DNA of 64,000 nt from Phreatobacter sp. (GTDB lineage: Bacteria > Pseudomonadota > Alphaproteobacteria > Rhizobiales > Phreatobacteraceae), in NCBI RefSeq assembly GCF_022843985.1, contig NZ_JALHMP010000002.1, forward strand, positions 1 through 64,000. The letters are read 5' to 3'. A model generated the notes under the pieces. It did not search any database and was not told where the DNA came from. It was given only the letters and a program-made list of their open reading frames with translations. Both the position numbers and the translations under genes were made by a program. Shown in pieces: positions 1-7,854 of the stretch; the first letter of the stretch is position 1; each line of letters begins with the position of its first letter.

Positions 1-117
1 CGCCCTTCATCCCCCCTCCACCGCTCAAAAATGAACGGCGAAGCTCATGGTCCAAAGGGGTCAAAATTGAACGCCTATCCCCTCGCTCAGGGGGTCAATA
101 TTGCGTGCCGATTCACA
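1..117. mobile_element. IS21-family terminus (partial, transposase off-window)
   Basis: Three related imperfect repeats are spaced through this stretch: CTCAAAAATGAACGGCG from about 24, GGTCAAAATTGAACGCC from about 59, and GGTCAATATTGCGTGCC from about 93. The last runs on to GATTCACA and ends in CA at 117. Serial GGTCAAAATTG-type repeats closing in a TG...CA tip are the hallmark of IS21-family ends (istA/istB elements). Only the end is in the window; the transposase and helper genes would lie to the left. The DNA just inside holds a decayed gene (151-372), which fits insertion damage. The family assignment rests on the terminal repeats alone. Confidence 0.6.
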
Positions 118-150
118 GGGGGGCGGCACCGCCCCCTGCCCAGGCCCGCG

Positions 151-372
151 TCAGTTGGTGATCCGCAGCGTCGGCATTCCGGCCGGCCGTTGCGCCAGCT
201 CCCGGGCGATCGCCTCCTTCGTGACCGCGGTCTTCTCCGTATAGAACTGTTCAAGCCGCGGCTGCCGGATGACATCGGGCAGTACCGCATCGCTCAGTTT
301 CGTGCCCTGGGCGTTGACCAAACGCAGATGCGGCCAGACGACGGTCCTGAAGCCGGCGTCGGGGGCGATCTG
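151..372 (-). pseudogene. C-terminal remnant of an unidentified gene next to the IS end
   Basis: On the minus strand a frame is open from just after a TGA at 375-373 down to a TGA at 153-151, about 73 codons. It reads like real coding sequence, with phrases such as GFRTVVWPHLRLVNAQG, KLSDAVLPDVI and RPAGMPTLRITN, but has no start codon of its own. Upstream, a different minus frame carries a protein-like stretch (GGGTTILGVLMAAAG), so at least one frameshift is likely. I do not recognise the family. The position beside an IS21-like end suggests a gene broken and eroded after insertion. Confidence 0.45.
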
Positions 373-616
373 TCATTCCCCGGTGTCAGCATGCGCAGCC
401 CTGCAGCGGCCATCAAGACTCCGAGGATCGTCGTTCCGCCACCATACGCCTCAGGGCCAACCTGCGGGCTTGACCCGCGGCAGGCCGTAACGATCGGACC
501 GCCCACCCCGAACATAGCGTGCAGGTCTTGAACCGCCCGGGTCGATGGCGATCCTCGCGGCCGATGCGGGGTCACCGGTTTCAAGGACTGCGCGGAAACC
601 TTCAGGAGGCAGCGAG

Positions 617-670
617 ATGCAGTTCCGATCCCACCCATTGGTCCGTCTGACGCGGAGTTTTGCAGCATGA
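617..670 (+). CDS. Possible 17-codon leader peptide coupled to the DUF302 gene
   Basis: A strong Shine-Dalgarno (AGGAGG, about 604-609) precedes an ATG at 617 that opens a 17-codon frame, MQFRSHPLVRLTRSFAA. Its TGA overlaps the ATG of the DUF302 gene as ATGA at 667-670. The DUF302 start itself has no good ribosome-binding site, so this mini-ORF could deliver ribosomes to it by translational coupling. Chance cannot be excluded for so short a frame. Confidence 0.35.
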   Translation: MQFRSHPLVRLTRSFAA

Positions 671-1140
671 GCCGTGTCCTTATCGCCCTGGCGGCGGCCT
701 GCACGCTCGTCGCAACCGCCCTCCCGGCATCGGCCCAGCAGGCCGGCATGGTGACGCGCCCGAGTGCCCACGCGCTGCGCGCCACGCTCGACCGCTTCGG
801 CGCCGCCGTGCGGGAGGCCGGCTGGATCGTGTTCAACGAGGTCGACCATTCCGCTGCCGCCCAGGCGGCGGGCCTGACACTGCGCGCACGCACTGTCGTC
901 CTCTTCGGCAATCCCCGCGCCGGCACGCCGGGCATGGCGGCCAATCCGACCCTCGCGCTCGACCTTCCGATGCGTGTGCTGATCTGGGAGGACGAGAGCG
1001 GCCGCATCCAGGTCACCCGCAGCACCGGCGAGGACATTGCCGAGCGGGTCTTCGCGCGCCACGGCGTGGTGGTGCCGCCCGAGGCCCGCCGCAACACCGA
1101 GACGTTGCTCGACGGGCTTGTCCGCAAGGCGGCGGAATAG
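667..1140 (+). CDS. Secreted DUF302-family protein
   Basis: 157 residues. Residues 1-23 form a signal peptide (hydrophobic core, cleavage after ASA), so the product is probably periplasmic. The rest matches the DUF302 fold: a first strand with an amphipathic helix (SAHALRATLDRFGAAVREAGWIVFNEVDHSAAAQAAGL), then RTVVLFGNPRAGTPGMA, then a LPMRVLIWEDESG strand. DUF302 proteins are small alpha/beta proteins of unclear function, often near redox or sulfur genes. The gene stands alone; its neighbour to the right is convergent. Start at 667 is favoured because the signal peptide begins there. Family call is firm; biochemical role unknown. Confidence 0.8.
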   Translation: MSRVLIALAAACTLVATALPASAQQAGMVTRPSAHALRATLDRFGAAVREAGWIVFNEVDHSAAAQAAGLTLRARTVVLFGNPRAGTPGMAANPTLALDLPMRVLIWEDESGRIQVTRSTGEDIAERVFARHGVVVPPEARRNTETLLDGLVRKAAE

Positions 1141-1193
1141 GCCGCAGGACCTCGCGTCCCGAACCAGGCGGCGCCGGCTACGCCCTGTGCGGC

Positions 1194-2075
1194 TCAGCCG
1201 GTGCCTGACCGTCGCCGCGCCGACGCTGCTGGCCAGAAGCGGGTGACCGGCTGCAGCGCCACGCCGCGGCTGGCTCTCTCAGCCGGGGGGAGGACGTCCT
1301 CCGAGGGCCAGAGACCGGTCTCCAGGGCGGCGGCATAGCCCTCGGGGAGCCGCGCCGCGCGCATCGCAGCGGCGGCGCCAGCCTGGTCATAGGTCAGCGG
1401 GTGGATCTCGACGCCGAGGCCGTCGGGCTCAGGCGTGAGGATGGAAAACCAGACGCGCGGGGTGCCGTCATGGGCGGGCATGCCGATGGCTCCGGCATTG
1501 AGCCAGAGACCGGCCCCGACATCGCGGACGAAAGGGATGCCGCAATGGCCGGCGACGACACCGTGGCAACCGGTGGCCGCGATCTCGTCCGCCAGAACCG
1601 TGTCGTCCGTTGAGGCGAAGAGGAAGCGGCTGATATCCGCGGCGCCGCCATGGATCACCGCGAGGCGGCGCCCGTCCGGCAGGTCGATGGTGATGCGCTG
1701 CGGGCAGGCTGCCATGAAGGCCCGGTGAGCGGGCGAAATCTGCCTGTCCGCATAGGCATACCACGCGCTCGACAAGCGGTCGCATTCCGTGCCCTCGTCG
1801 AAGCCGCACCCGCAATCGGCACTGCCGGCCGCAAGGTTCTGCTCGCAATTGCCCATTAGCACATGCATGCCGCTGGCCATCGCCAGGTCGCAACAGGCGG
1901 AGGGATCGGCGCCATAGGCGACGATATCGCCGGTGCAGATGATCCTCTCCGCCGCAATGCCGCGGCGGTCGGCTTCGGCGAGCAGGGCCTGCATCGCCTG
2001 GAGGTTGGAATAGGGCCCGCCGAAGACAAGGAGCGGGGCGTTCGCAGAAAGGGTGAGGCTGTCAGGGGAGATCAT
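1194..2075 (-). CDS. Metallophosphoesterase family protein with degenerate motif I
   Basis: 293 residues, calcineurin-like phosphoesterase fold. Visible motifs: CTGD (47-50), MGNCE (74-78), HGG (142-144) and GHCGIPF (176-182), the usual GD, GN, H and GHx metal-ligand sites of YfcE-like phosphodiesterases. The first motif, normally SDxHGN, reads GGPYSN at 19-24, so the canonical Asp and His ligands are replaced by Gly and Tyr. The lone gene is convergent with the DUF302 gene and divergent from the sugar-acid operon. Likely a cytosolic phosphodiesterase or phosphatase; substrate not predictable. A Cys-rich stretch (CGCGFDEGTEC, 88-98) is unusual. Confidence 0.8.
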   Translation of the reverse strand: MISPDSLTLSANAPLLVFGGPYSNLQAMQALLAEADRRGIAAERIICTGDIVAYGADPSACCDLAMASGMHVLMGNCEQNLAAGSADCGCGFDEGTECDRLSSAWYAYADRQISPAHRAFMAACPQRITIDLPDGRRLAVIHGGAADISRFLFASTDDTVLADEIAATGCHGVVAGHCGIPFVRDVGAGLWLNAGAIGMPAHDGTPRVWFSILTPEPDGLGVEIHPLTYDQAGAAAAMRAARLPEGYAAALETGLWPSEDVLPPAERASRGVALQPVTRFWPAASARRRSGTG

Positions 2076-2250
2076 CAGGCTTCCGTTCTACCGCAAAAGC
2101 CCATGGGAAAGGGTCATCGCGGGTCCATGTCGCCGATTCTGTGAGATCCGGGTGAAGATCCCGCTCGGCTGGCACTGTTTCGTCCGGTGCCTGGGAAACG
2201 TTACACGCGCACCGGCGGGTCCGCGACCTGTGGGTCTGCTCCGCATCCGC

Positions 2251-2280
2251 TTGACTTCGCCCTCTCCCTCTTTGTAAGTA
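2251..2280 (+). promoter_or_regulatory. Candidate promoter of the sugar-acid operon
   Basis: TTGACT at 2251-2256 is a good -35 hexamer. Acceptable -10 sequences TGTAAG (2273-2278, spacer 16) or TAAGTA (2275-2280, spacer 18) follow. The -10 region runs straight into the shared motif at 2278, the right placement for repression by a bound regulator. The first gene starts at 2363. Confidence 0.45.
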
Positions 2281-2292
2281 ACCAGTGAGTGA
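2278..2292. promoter_or_regulatory. Putative TetR operator, copy 1
   Basis: The sequence GTAACCAGTGAGTGA recurs as GTAACCAGTGGGTGA at 9950-9964, 14 of 15 bases identical. The two copies sit upstream of the two outward ends of the same catabolic cluster. The cluster encodes its own TetR regulator (7131-7796), the natural candidate binder. The copy at 9950 reads as an imperfect inverted repeat, GTAACC-AGTG-GGTGAC. Confidence 0.55.
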
Positions 2293-2362
2293 ATTACGGC
2301 TCCGTCAGAGAGCCGACGGGAGAGACGCTTATGGTTCGGGTGACGACAGGATCGGGGGCGCG

Positions 2363-3763
2363 ATGAACGCGCCGCGCGTCCGCTTGCACGATGTCGAGGC
2401 CTTCGAGCGCTGGACGCCCTTCGTCCGGCCGTTCCGCTTCGGTGCGGTCACCGTGGAGGGCGCCTTCCAGGCTTTCCTGCGTGTGGTCGTGGAGGTCGAG
2501 GGCCATGGCCGGGCGACCGGCATGGCGGCCGAGCTCATGCCGCCGAAATGGTTCGACAAGCGGTCTGAACGGACGCCGGACGACACGGTCCGTGACCTCA
2601 AGGCGAGCCTCGCCCATGCGGTGCACGAGGCTGGCGGTCTGCGCCGCGCCGACACGGCCTTTGGCCATCATGTCGCGTTGCAGGAACGCCAGCTCGCCTG
2701 GGCGCGCGCGGCGGATGTCACCCCGCTTTCGGCCTCCTTCGGGGTGTCGCAGGTCGACAAGGCCGTGCTCGACGGCCTGTCCAGGGCGCTCGGCCGCAGC
2801 TTCGTCCCGGTGCTGGCCGCGAATGGGGTCGGGCTCGACGCCCGCCTGACGCCGGACCTCGGCCAGGCCGCCATCGACGCGCGGCTGGCGGCCGTTGCGC
2901 CCGGCCGCAGCATCGCCTTGCGCCACACGGTCGGTCTGATGGACCGGATCGAGGGGCCTGACAGTCTCGCCGGCGAACTCGATGCCGCCGCCCTGCGCTT
3001 CTTCAAGCTCAAGCTCGGCGGCGAGCCCGAGGCGGATTGCAGGCGGCTCGTCGAGATCGCGGCACTGCTTGACCGGCGCTGCGCGGACTATCGCGTCACC
3101 GTCGACGCCAACGAGCAATATACGCCCGAGGCGCTTGCCGACCTCTTCGCCCGCACGCAAGCGGAGCCACGCCTCGCCGCCCTAATGCCGCGGCTCCTCT
3201 TCGTCGAGCAGCCCTTCGACCGGCGCGTCACCTTCGAACAGCCGCTGGATGCGACGGTCGCCGCCCGCGGCGTCATCATCGACGAGGCGGACGACAGCTA
3301 CGACGCCTTCCCGCGGTCCAGGGCGCTCGGCTATCGCGGCGTGTCGTCCAAGTGCTGCAAGGGCTTCTACAAGGCGCTGCTCAATGCTGCCCGCGTCGCG
3401 GTCTGGAATGCCGAGGCGGGCCAGCCGCTCTACCTCGTCTCGGCGGAGGACCTGACCTGCCAGCCGGGGCTTGCCGTGCAGCAGGACACGGCTTTCGTCG
3501 CGGCTCTCGGCCTCACCCATGTCGAACGCAATGGCCACCATTACGTCGACGGTTTCGGCCCGGCGCCCGAGGCGGAGGCGGATGGCTTCGTCGCGGCCCA
3601 TCCCGGCCTCTACGACCGGACTGACCGGGTGCGTCTCGCCGTTGCCAGCGGCACCCTCGACCTCTCCAGCCTCGACCGTCCGGGCTTCGCCACAGGCGCC
3701 GCGCCGGATCTTTCGTCTCTCCTGCCTCTTTCGATGCTCTCCCCAGAAGGACAACCCGCATGA
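2363..3763 (+). CDS. Enolase-superfamily (mandelate racemase/muconate lactonizing-type) dehydratase
   Basis: 466 residues from ATG 2363. An in-frame upstream start at 2285 lies inside the promoter/operator and is unlikely. The N-terminal capping domain covers about 1-150; a TIM barrel follows. Barrel signatures: KLKLGG with Lys215/217 (acid-base KxK), DANEQY (Asp248), FVEQPF (Glu282) and IDEADDS (Asp307/Glu308), the three metal-ligand positions, plus SSKCCKG (Lys330, Lys333). Enzymes of this class abstract an alpha proton from a carboxylate, typically dehydrating or racemising sugar acids. It opens an operon: its TGA overlaps the next ATG by 4 nt. Substrate unassigned. Confidence 0.8.
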   Translation: MNAPRVRLHDVEAFERWTPFVRPFRFGAVTVEGAFQAFLRVVVEVEGHGRATGMAAELMPPKWFDKRSERTPDDTVRDLKASLAHAVHEAGGLRRADTAFGHHVALQERQLAWARAADVTPLSASFGVSQVDKAVLDGLSRALGRSFVPVLAANGVGLDARLTPDLGQAAIDARLAAVAPGRSIALRHTVGLMDRIEGPDSLAGELDAAALRFFKLKLGGEPEADCRRLVEIAALLDRRCADYRVTVDANEQYTPEALADLFARTQAEPRLAALMPRLLFVEQPFDRRVTFEQPLDATVAARGVIIDEADDSYDAFPRSRALGYRGVSSKCCKGFYKALLNAARVAVWNAEAGQPLYLVSAEDLTCQPGLAVQQDTAFVAALGLTHVERNGHHYVDGFGPAPEAEADGFVAAHPGLYDRTDRVRLAVASGTLDLSSLDRPGFATGAAPDLSSLLPLSMLSPEGQPA

Positions 3764-4908
3764 CCAGGACCCTCGGTGTCGTGATGCACGGCGTGACCGG
3801 CCGCATGGGCACCAACCAGCATCTTGTGCGCTCCGTCGCCGCCATTCGCGCCCAGGGCGGCGTGCTGATGTCGGACGGCAGCCGCGTCCAGCTCGACCCG
3901 ATCCTCATCGGGCGGAACGCCGACAAGGTGGCGCAACTCGCCAAGGCCAACGGCGTCGAGCGCTGGTCGACCGATCTCGATGCGGCGATCGCCGATCCGC
4001 AGAACCAGATCTTCTTCGACGCGGCGACGACGCAGATGCGTCCGACCCTGCTGGAACAGGCGATCCATGCCGGCAAGCACATCTATTGCGAGAAGCCGAT
4101 CTCGACCAACCTTCCCGAGGCGCTGCGCATCGTGAAGCTCGCCCGTGACAAGGGCGTCAAGAACGGCACGGTGCAGGACAAGCTCTTCCTCCCCGGTCTG
4201 ATGAAGCTGAAGTCGCTGCGCGACAGCGGCTTCTTCGGCAAGATGCTCTCGGTGCGCGGCGAGTTCGGCTACTGGGTCTTCGAGGGCGACTGGCAGGCGG
4301 CCCAGCGACCCTCGTGGAACTACCGCAACGAGGACGGCGGCGGCATGATCCTCGACATGGTCTGCCACTGGCGCTACGTGCTCGACAACCTCTTCGGTGC
4401 GGTGAAGTCGGTCTCCTGCCTCGGAGCCACCCATATTCCCGAGCGCTGGGACGAGGGCGGCAAGCCCTACAAGGCGACCGCCGACGACGCAGCCTATGCC
4501 ACCTTCGAACTTGAGGGCGGCGTCATCGCCCACATGAACATGAGCTGGGTGACCCGCGTCTATCGCGACGATCTCGTCACCTTCAATGTTGACGGTACGC
4601 TCGGCTCGGCGGTGGCCGGTCTCCACGACTGCATGATCCAGCCGCGCAACGCCACGCCGCGCCCGGTGTGGAATCCCGACCAGAAGCAGACCATCGACTT
4701 CCGCTCCACCTGGCAGAAGATGCCGGACAATCAGGTTTACGACAACGGCTTCAAGACCCAGTGGGAGATGTTCATCCGCCACGTGGTCGAGGACGCACCC
4801 TATTCCTACACGCTGATGGAAGGCGCCAAGGGCGTGCAGCTGGTGGAATGCGCGCTGCAGAGCTGGAAGGAGCGCCGTTGGATCGACGTTCCGAAACTGA
4901 CCGTGTGA
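3760..4908 (+). CDS. Gfo/Idh/MocA-family NAD(P)-dependent oxidoreductase
   Basis: 382 residues. N-terminal Rossmann fold begins GVVMHGVTGRMG (6-17), a glycine-rich dinucleotide loop. The family signature EKPIST is at 111-116, with Lys112 the catalytic lysine. The C-terminal half is the alpha/beta substrate domain with conserved GGGMILDMVCHW. The family oxidises or reduces sugars, inositols and their derivatives at a hydroxyl/keto carbon. ATG overlaps the previous stop (ATGA), with AGAAGGA upstream as ribosome-binding site. It is second in the operon and probably makes or uses a keto-sugar intermediate shared with the DUF993 protein and the isomerases. Confidence 0.9.
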   Translation: MTRTLGVVMHGVTGRMGTNQHLVRSVAAIRAQGGVLMSDGSRVQLDPILIGRNADKVAQLAKANGVERWSTDLDAAIADPQNQIFFDAATTQMRPTLLEQAIHAGKHIYCEKPISTNLPEALRIVKLARDKGVKNGTVQDKLFLPGLMKLKSLRDSGFFGKMLSVRGEFGYWVFEGDWQAAQRPSWNYRNEDGGGMILDMVCHWRYVLDNLFGAVKSVSCLGATHIPERWDEGGKPYKATADDAAYATFELEGGVIAHMNMSWVTRVYRDDLVTFNVDGTLGSAVAGLHDCMIQPRNATPRPVWNPDQKQTIDFRSTWQKMPDNQVYDNGFKTQWEMFIRHVVEDAPYSYTLMEGAKGVQLVECALQSWKERRWIDVPKLTV

Positions 4909-4923
4909 TTGGGGGAGGCGACC

Positions 4924-6108
4924 ATGCTCGACAAGCCGAAGACCGCCGCCAGCCTGCGGCTGCCCACCGCCGGCGGGGGCATCGAGAGCTACCGGCTCTC
5001 GGTGCCGAAGAATTTCCCCGCGAAGATCACCCGGCCACTCAACCGCGTGGCGCTGGCGGCGACCCACATGGTCGCCGACCCGCTCGCCGATAACGATCCC
5101 TGGCTCACCAACGCCATCGACTGGGACCGCACCATGGCCTATCGCGACTATCTCTGGGGCCTCGGCCTCGGCGTCGCTGAAGCCATGGACACCGCGCAGC
5201 GCGGCATGGGCCTCGACTGGACCGGCGCACTCGACCTCATCGGCCGTTCGGTGCGGCAGGCCAGGGCGACGCCTGGGGCGGTGGTGTTTTCAGGCGCCGG
5301 CACCGACCATCTCGATCCCGCCGCGGCACGCTCGGTCGACGACGTCATCGGCGCCTACGAGACCCAGTTCGAGGCCATCGAGGCGCTCGGCGGGCGGATC
5401 ATCTTCATGGCCTCGCGGGCTCTCGCCCGTGTGGCGAAGAGCCCCGATGATTACGGCCGCGTCTATGACCGGATCCTGTCGCAATCGGCCCAGCCGGTGA
5501 TCATCCACTGGCTCGGCGACATGTTCGACCCGGCGCTGGCCGGCTACTGGGGTACGGCTGATATCGACGCCGCCATGGATACCGCCGTCGACGTCATCAA
5601 CCGCAATGCGACCAAGGTGGACGGAGTCAAGATCTCGCTGCTCGACAAGGACAAGGAGATCGCCATGCGCCGCCGGCTGAACCCGGCGGTGAAGATGTAT
5701 ACCGGCGACGACTTCAACTATGCGGAACTGATCGCCGGCGACGACATGGGCTTTTCCCACGCCCTGCTCGGCATCTTCGACGCTATCGCTCCTGCGGCCG
5801 CCGGGGCGTTATCTGCGCTTGCCGATGGCGATCTCGCCAGTTTCCACGACATTTTCGCACCGACGGTGCCGCTGTCACGTCACATCTTCAAGGCGCCAAC
5901 GCGCTTCTACAAGACCGGCGTCGTCTTCGTCGCCTATCTCAACGGCCACCAGGACCATTTCACCATGGTGGGCGGCCAGGAGAGCACCCGCTCGACCCAG
6001 CACCTTGCCGAGCTGTTCCGTCTCGCCGACCAGGCCGGCATCCTGCGGGACCCCGACCTGGCCGCGGCGCGTATGGCGGCGGTGATGGCAACGCGCGGCG
6101 TGGCGTGA
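4924..6108 (+). CDS. DUF993 protein (dihydrodipicolinate synthase-like family)
   Basis: 394 residues from ATG 4924, preceded by GGGGGAGG; a TTG at 4909 directly after the previous stop is less likely. The sequence matches the DUF993 family, usually annotated as dihydrodipicolinate-synthase-like, a (beta/alpha)8 class I aldolase relative. Features include VVFSGAGTDHLDP (about 119-131), HWLGDMFDPALAGYWG (about 200-215), VDGVKISLLDKDKE (about 233-246) with a lysine suitable for a Schiff base, and KMYTGDDFNY. Members often sit beside Gfo/Idh/MocA dehydrogenases and TIM-barrel isomerases, suggesting retro-aldol cleavage or dehydration of a keto-sugar acid. No biochemical role is assigned here. Confidence 0.75.
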   Translation: MLDKPKTAASLRLPTAGGGIESYRLSVPKNFPAKITRPLNRVALAATHMVADPLADNDPWLTNAIDWDRTMAYRDYLWGLGLGVAEAMDTAQRGMGLDWTGALDLIGRSVRQARATPGAVVFSGAGTDHLDPAAARSVDDVIGAYETQFEAIEALGGRIIFMASRALARVAKSPDDYGRVYDRILSQSAQPVIIHWLGDMFDPALAGYWGTADIDAAMDTAVDVINRNATKVDGVKISLLDKDKEIAMRRRLNPAVKMYTGDDFNYAELIAGDDMGFSHALLGIFDAIAPAAAGALSALADGDLASFHDIFAPTVPLSRHIFKAPTRFYKTGVVFVAYLNGHQDHFTMVGGQESTRSTQHLAELFRLADQAGILRDPDLAAARMAAVMATRGVA

Positions 6109-6134
6109 GCCGGGACAAAAGGCTCTGACCTCCT

Positions 6135-6223
6135 CGTCATGCCCGGGCTGGTCCCGGGCATCCACGAATTCCTGTGATGCCGTGTTCAAGTCGTGGATGC
6201 CCGGGACGAGCCCGGGCATGACG
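6135..6223. repeat. REP-like long inverted repeat inside the operon
   Basis: Arms at 6135-6167 and 6191-6223 are 33 nt each and inverted copies of one another with one mismatch, around a 23-nt loop. Each arm holds a smaller palindrome built on CCCGGG...CCCGGG. This layout is typical of repetitive extragenic palindromes in Rhizobiales. It lies between the DUF993 gene and the isomerase gene, so the transcript could fold into a strong hairpin that affects mRNA stability or downstream expression. Confidence 0.85.
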
Positions 6224-6257
6224 CGACGAGGGCGACGGCCCCACCCCGGGGCGTTCC

Positions 6258-7124
6258 ATGCGCGATTTCTCCACCGATCACTCCCTGCTCTCCATCAACA
6301 CCGCGACGGTGAGGAAGCAGGGCGACCTCCTCGCCATCATGGCGGCCTGCGCCCGCCATGGCATCCAGGCGATCGCGCCCTGGCGTGACCAGGTGACGAC
6401 GGTGGGCCTCGATGCCGCGGTCAAGGCGGTCAGGGCCCACGGCCTGAAGCTCTCCGGTTATTGCCGCGGCGGCATGTTCCCCGCCGATGCGGCACGGCGG
6501 CAGGAGGCGCGCGACGACAACCGCCGGGCCGTCGATGAGGCCGCGGCTCTGGGGGCCGCCTGTCTGGTTCTGGTGGTCGGCGGCCTGCCGCAATTCTCGC
6601 GGCCAGGCTCGGCGGTCTCGCATGATCTCGGCGCGGCGCGGGCCCAGGTCGAGGACGGCATCGCCGAACTCCTCGAATATGCCAGGGCATCGGCCATGCC
6701 GCTCGCCATCGAGCCGCTGCATCCGATGTATGCCGCCGACCGGGCCTGCGTGAACACGCTCGAACAGGCCCTCGACATCTGCGACCGGCTGGACCCCGGC
6801 CGGACCGGTGCACTGGGCGTGGCGGCCGACGTCTATCACATCTGGTGGGATCCGAACCTCTTCCGGGACATCCGGAGGGCCGGGCGGGAGCGGCTCCTCG
6901 CCTATCACGTCTGCGACTGGCTGGTGCCGACCCGTGATCTCCTTACCGACCGCGGCATGATGGGCGACGGGGTGATCGAGCTGAAAAAGATCCGCAGGGC
7001 GGTAGAGGCCGAAGGCTTCTCCGGCTTCTCCGAGGTCGAGATCTTCTCCGAGCTCGACTGGTGGCGGCGGCCGATGGACGAGGTGCTGGCGACCTGCATC
7101 GCCCGGCACAAGGCTGTGGTGTGA
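6258..7124 (+). CDS. Sugar phosphate isomerase/epimerase (xylose-isomerase-like TIM barrel)
   Basis: 288 residues. AP endonuclease family 2/xylose-isomerase-like barrel. Conserved stretches: FSTDHSLLSINTATVRKQG at the N-terminus, LAIEPLHPMY (Glu and His metal ligands), GVAADVYHIWWDP (Asp/His ligands) and YHVCDWLVPT, ending with SGFSEVEIFSEL. Such proteins bind a divalent metal and interconvert keto- and aldo-sugars or act on inosose-type compounds. It is the last gene of the plus-strand operon, after the REP-like hairpin, and ends 6 nt from the end of the convergent TetR gene. Partner to the second barrel protein at 7855-8694. Confidence 0.85.
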   Translation: MRDFSTDHSLLSINTATVRKQGDLLAIMAACARHGIQAIAPWRDQVTTVGLDAAVKAVRAHGLKLSGYCRGGMFPADAARRQEARDDNRRAVDEAAALGAACLVLVVGGLPQFSRPGSAVSHDLGAARAQVEDGIAELLEYARASAMPLAIEPLHPMYAADRACVNTLEQALDICDRLDPGRTGALGVAADVYHIWWDPNLFRDIRRAGRERLLAYHVCDWLVPTRDLLTDRGMMGDGVIELKKIRRAVEAEGFSGFSEVEIFSELDWWRRPMDEVLATCIARHKAVV

Positions 7125-7130
7125 GGCCCC

Positions 7131-7796
7131 TCAGGCCTTCACGCCCCTGAGGACGAACTCGACCACGTGGGCCCGCCGCTCGGCGATCGACCCCGCCGCC
7201 TCCATGTCGGCGTCGAAAATCACCGACAGGGTGTAGATGTTGGAGAAGAAGAAATAGCAGATGCCGATGATGGTGATCCAAAGCTGGCGGGCATCGAGGC
7301 CGTCCCGGATCGAACCATCGGCTGTGCCACGGGCGATGATGCGGCCGATGGCATCGATCACCGGCGAGTTCATCGTGTTCACCTGTGCGGATTTCTTCAG
7401 CACCTTGGCGCGCTGGCGGTTCTCGGTGGCCAGCAGGTTGATGAAGGTGCGGTCGCGGACGAAGCTGTCGAAGGTGAATTCCGTGAACCGGGTCAGGGCC
7501 TCGAGCGGCGCGATCTGCTCAAGCTCCAGCTTCTGCTCCGCCGACCGCGCCCGGTCATAGGCGGCTTCGAGGACCGAGAGATAGAGCTGCTCCTTCGACG
7601 AAAAGTAGTGATAGATCATGCGCTTGTTGATGCGCGCACGGTCGGCGATGTCGTCGGTCTTGGCGCCCTCATAGCCCTTGTTGGCAAATTCGCGGGTGGC
7701 GACGTTGAGGATGCGCGCGCGCGTGCCGGCGCTGTCACGCTTGCGCACCGGCTTGGCCGCCATCATCTCGTCAGTCACGCTCTTGCCATCGGGCAT
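7131..7796 (-). CDS. TetR-family transcriptional regulator of the sugar-acid cluster
   Basis: 221 residues from ATG at 7796, which has AAGGACC upstream; the open frame extends further 5' but the extra residues are low-complexity. The N-terminal TetR HTH is clear: TRARILNVATREFANKGYEGAKTDDIA then RINKRMIYHYFSSKEQLYLSVLEAAY. The C-terminal ligand domain resembles the TetR_C group seen with catabolic clusters. It sits in the middle of the cluster, convergent with the isomerase gene and downstream of the second isomerase. The shared GTAACCAGTG motif outside both ends of the cluster is its likely operator. Confidence 0.9.
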   Translation of the reverse strand: MPDGKSVTDEMMAAKPVRKRDSAGTRARILNVATREFANKGYEGAKTDDIADRARINKRMIYHYFSSKEQLYLSVLEAAYDRARSAEQKLELEQIAPLEALTRFTEFTFDSFVRDRTFINLLATENRQRAKVLKKSAQVNTMNSPVIDAIGRIIARGTADGSIRDGLDARQLWITIIGICYFFFSNIYTLSVIFDADMEAAGSIAERRAHVVEFVLRGVKA

Positions 7797-7854
7797 CCGC
7801 TGGTCCTTGCCCGATTCGACGGGATCCCGACACTGGCACGCCGCGCCGACCCCG

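Noticed and set aside
3610-5067. 485-codon minus-strand frame
   Set aside because: Antisense to the Gfo/Idh/MocA dehydrogenase, which has intact motifs.
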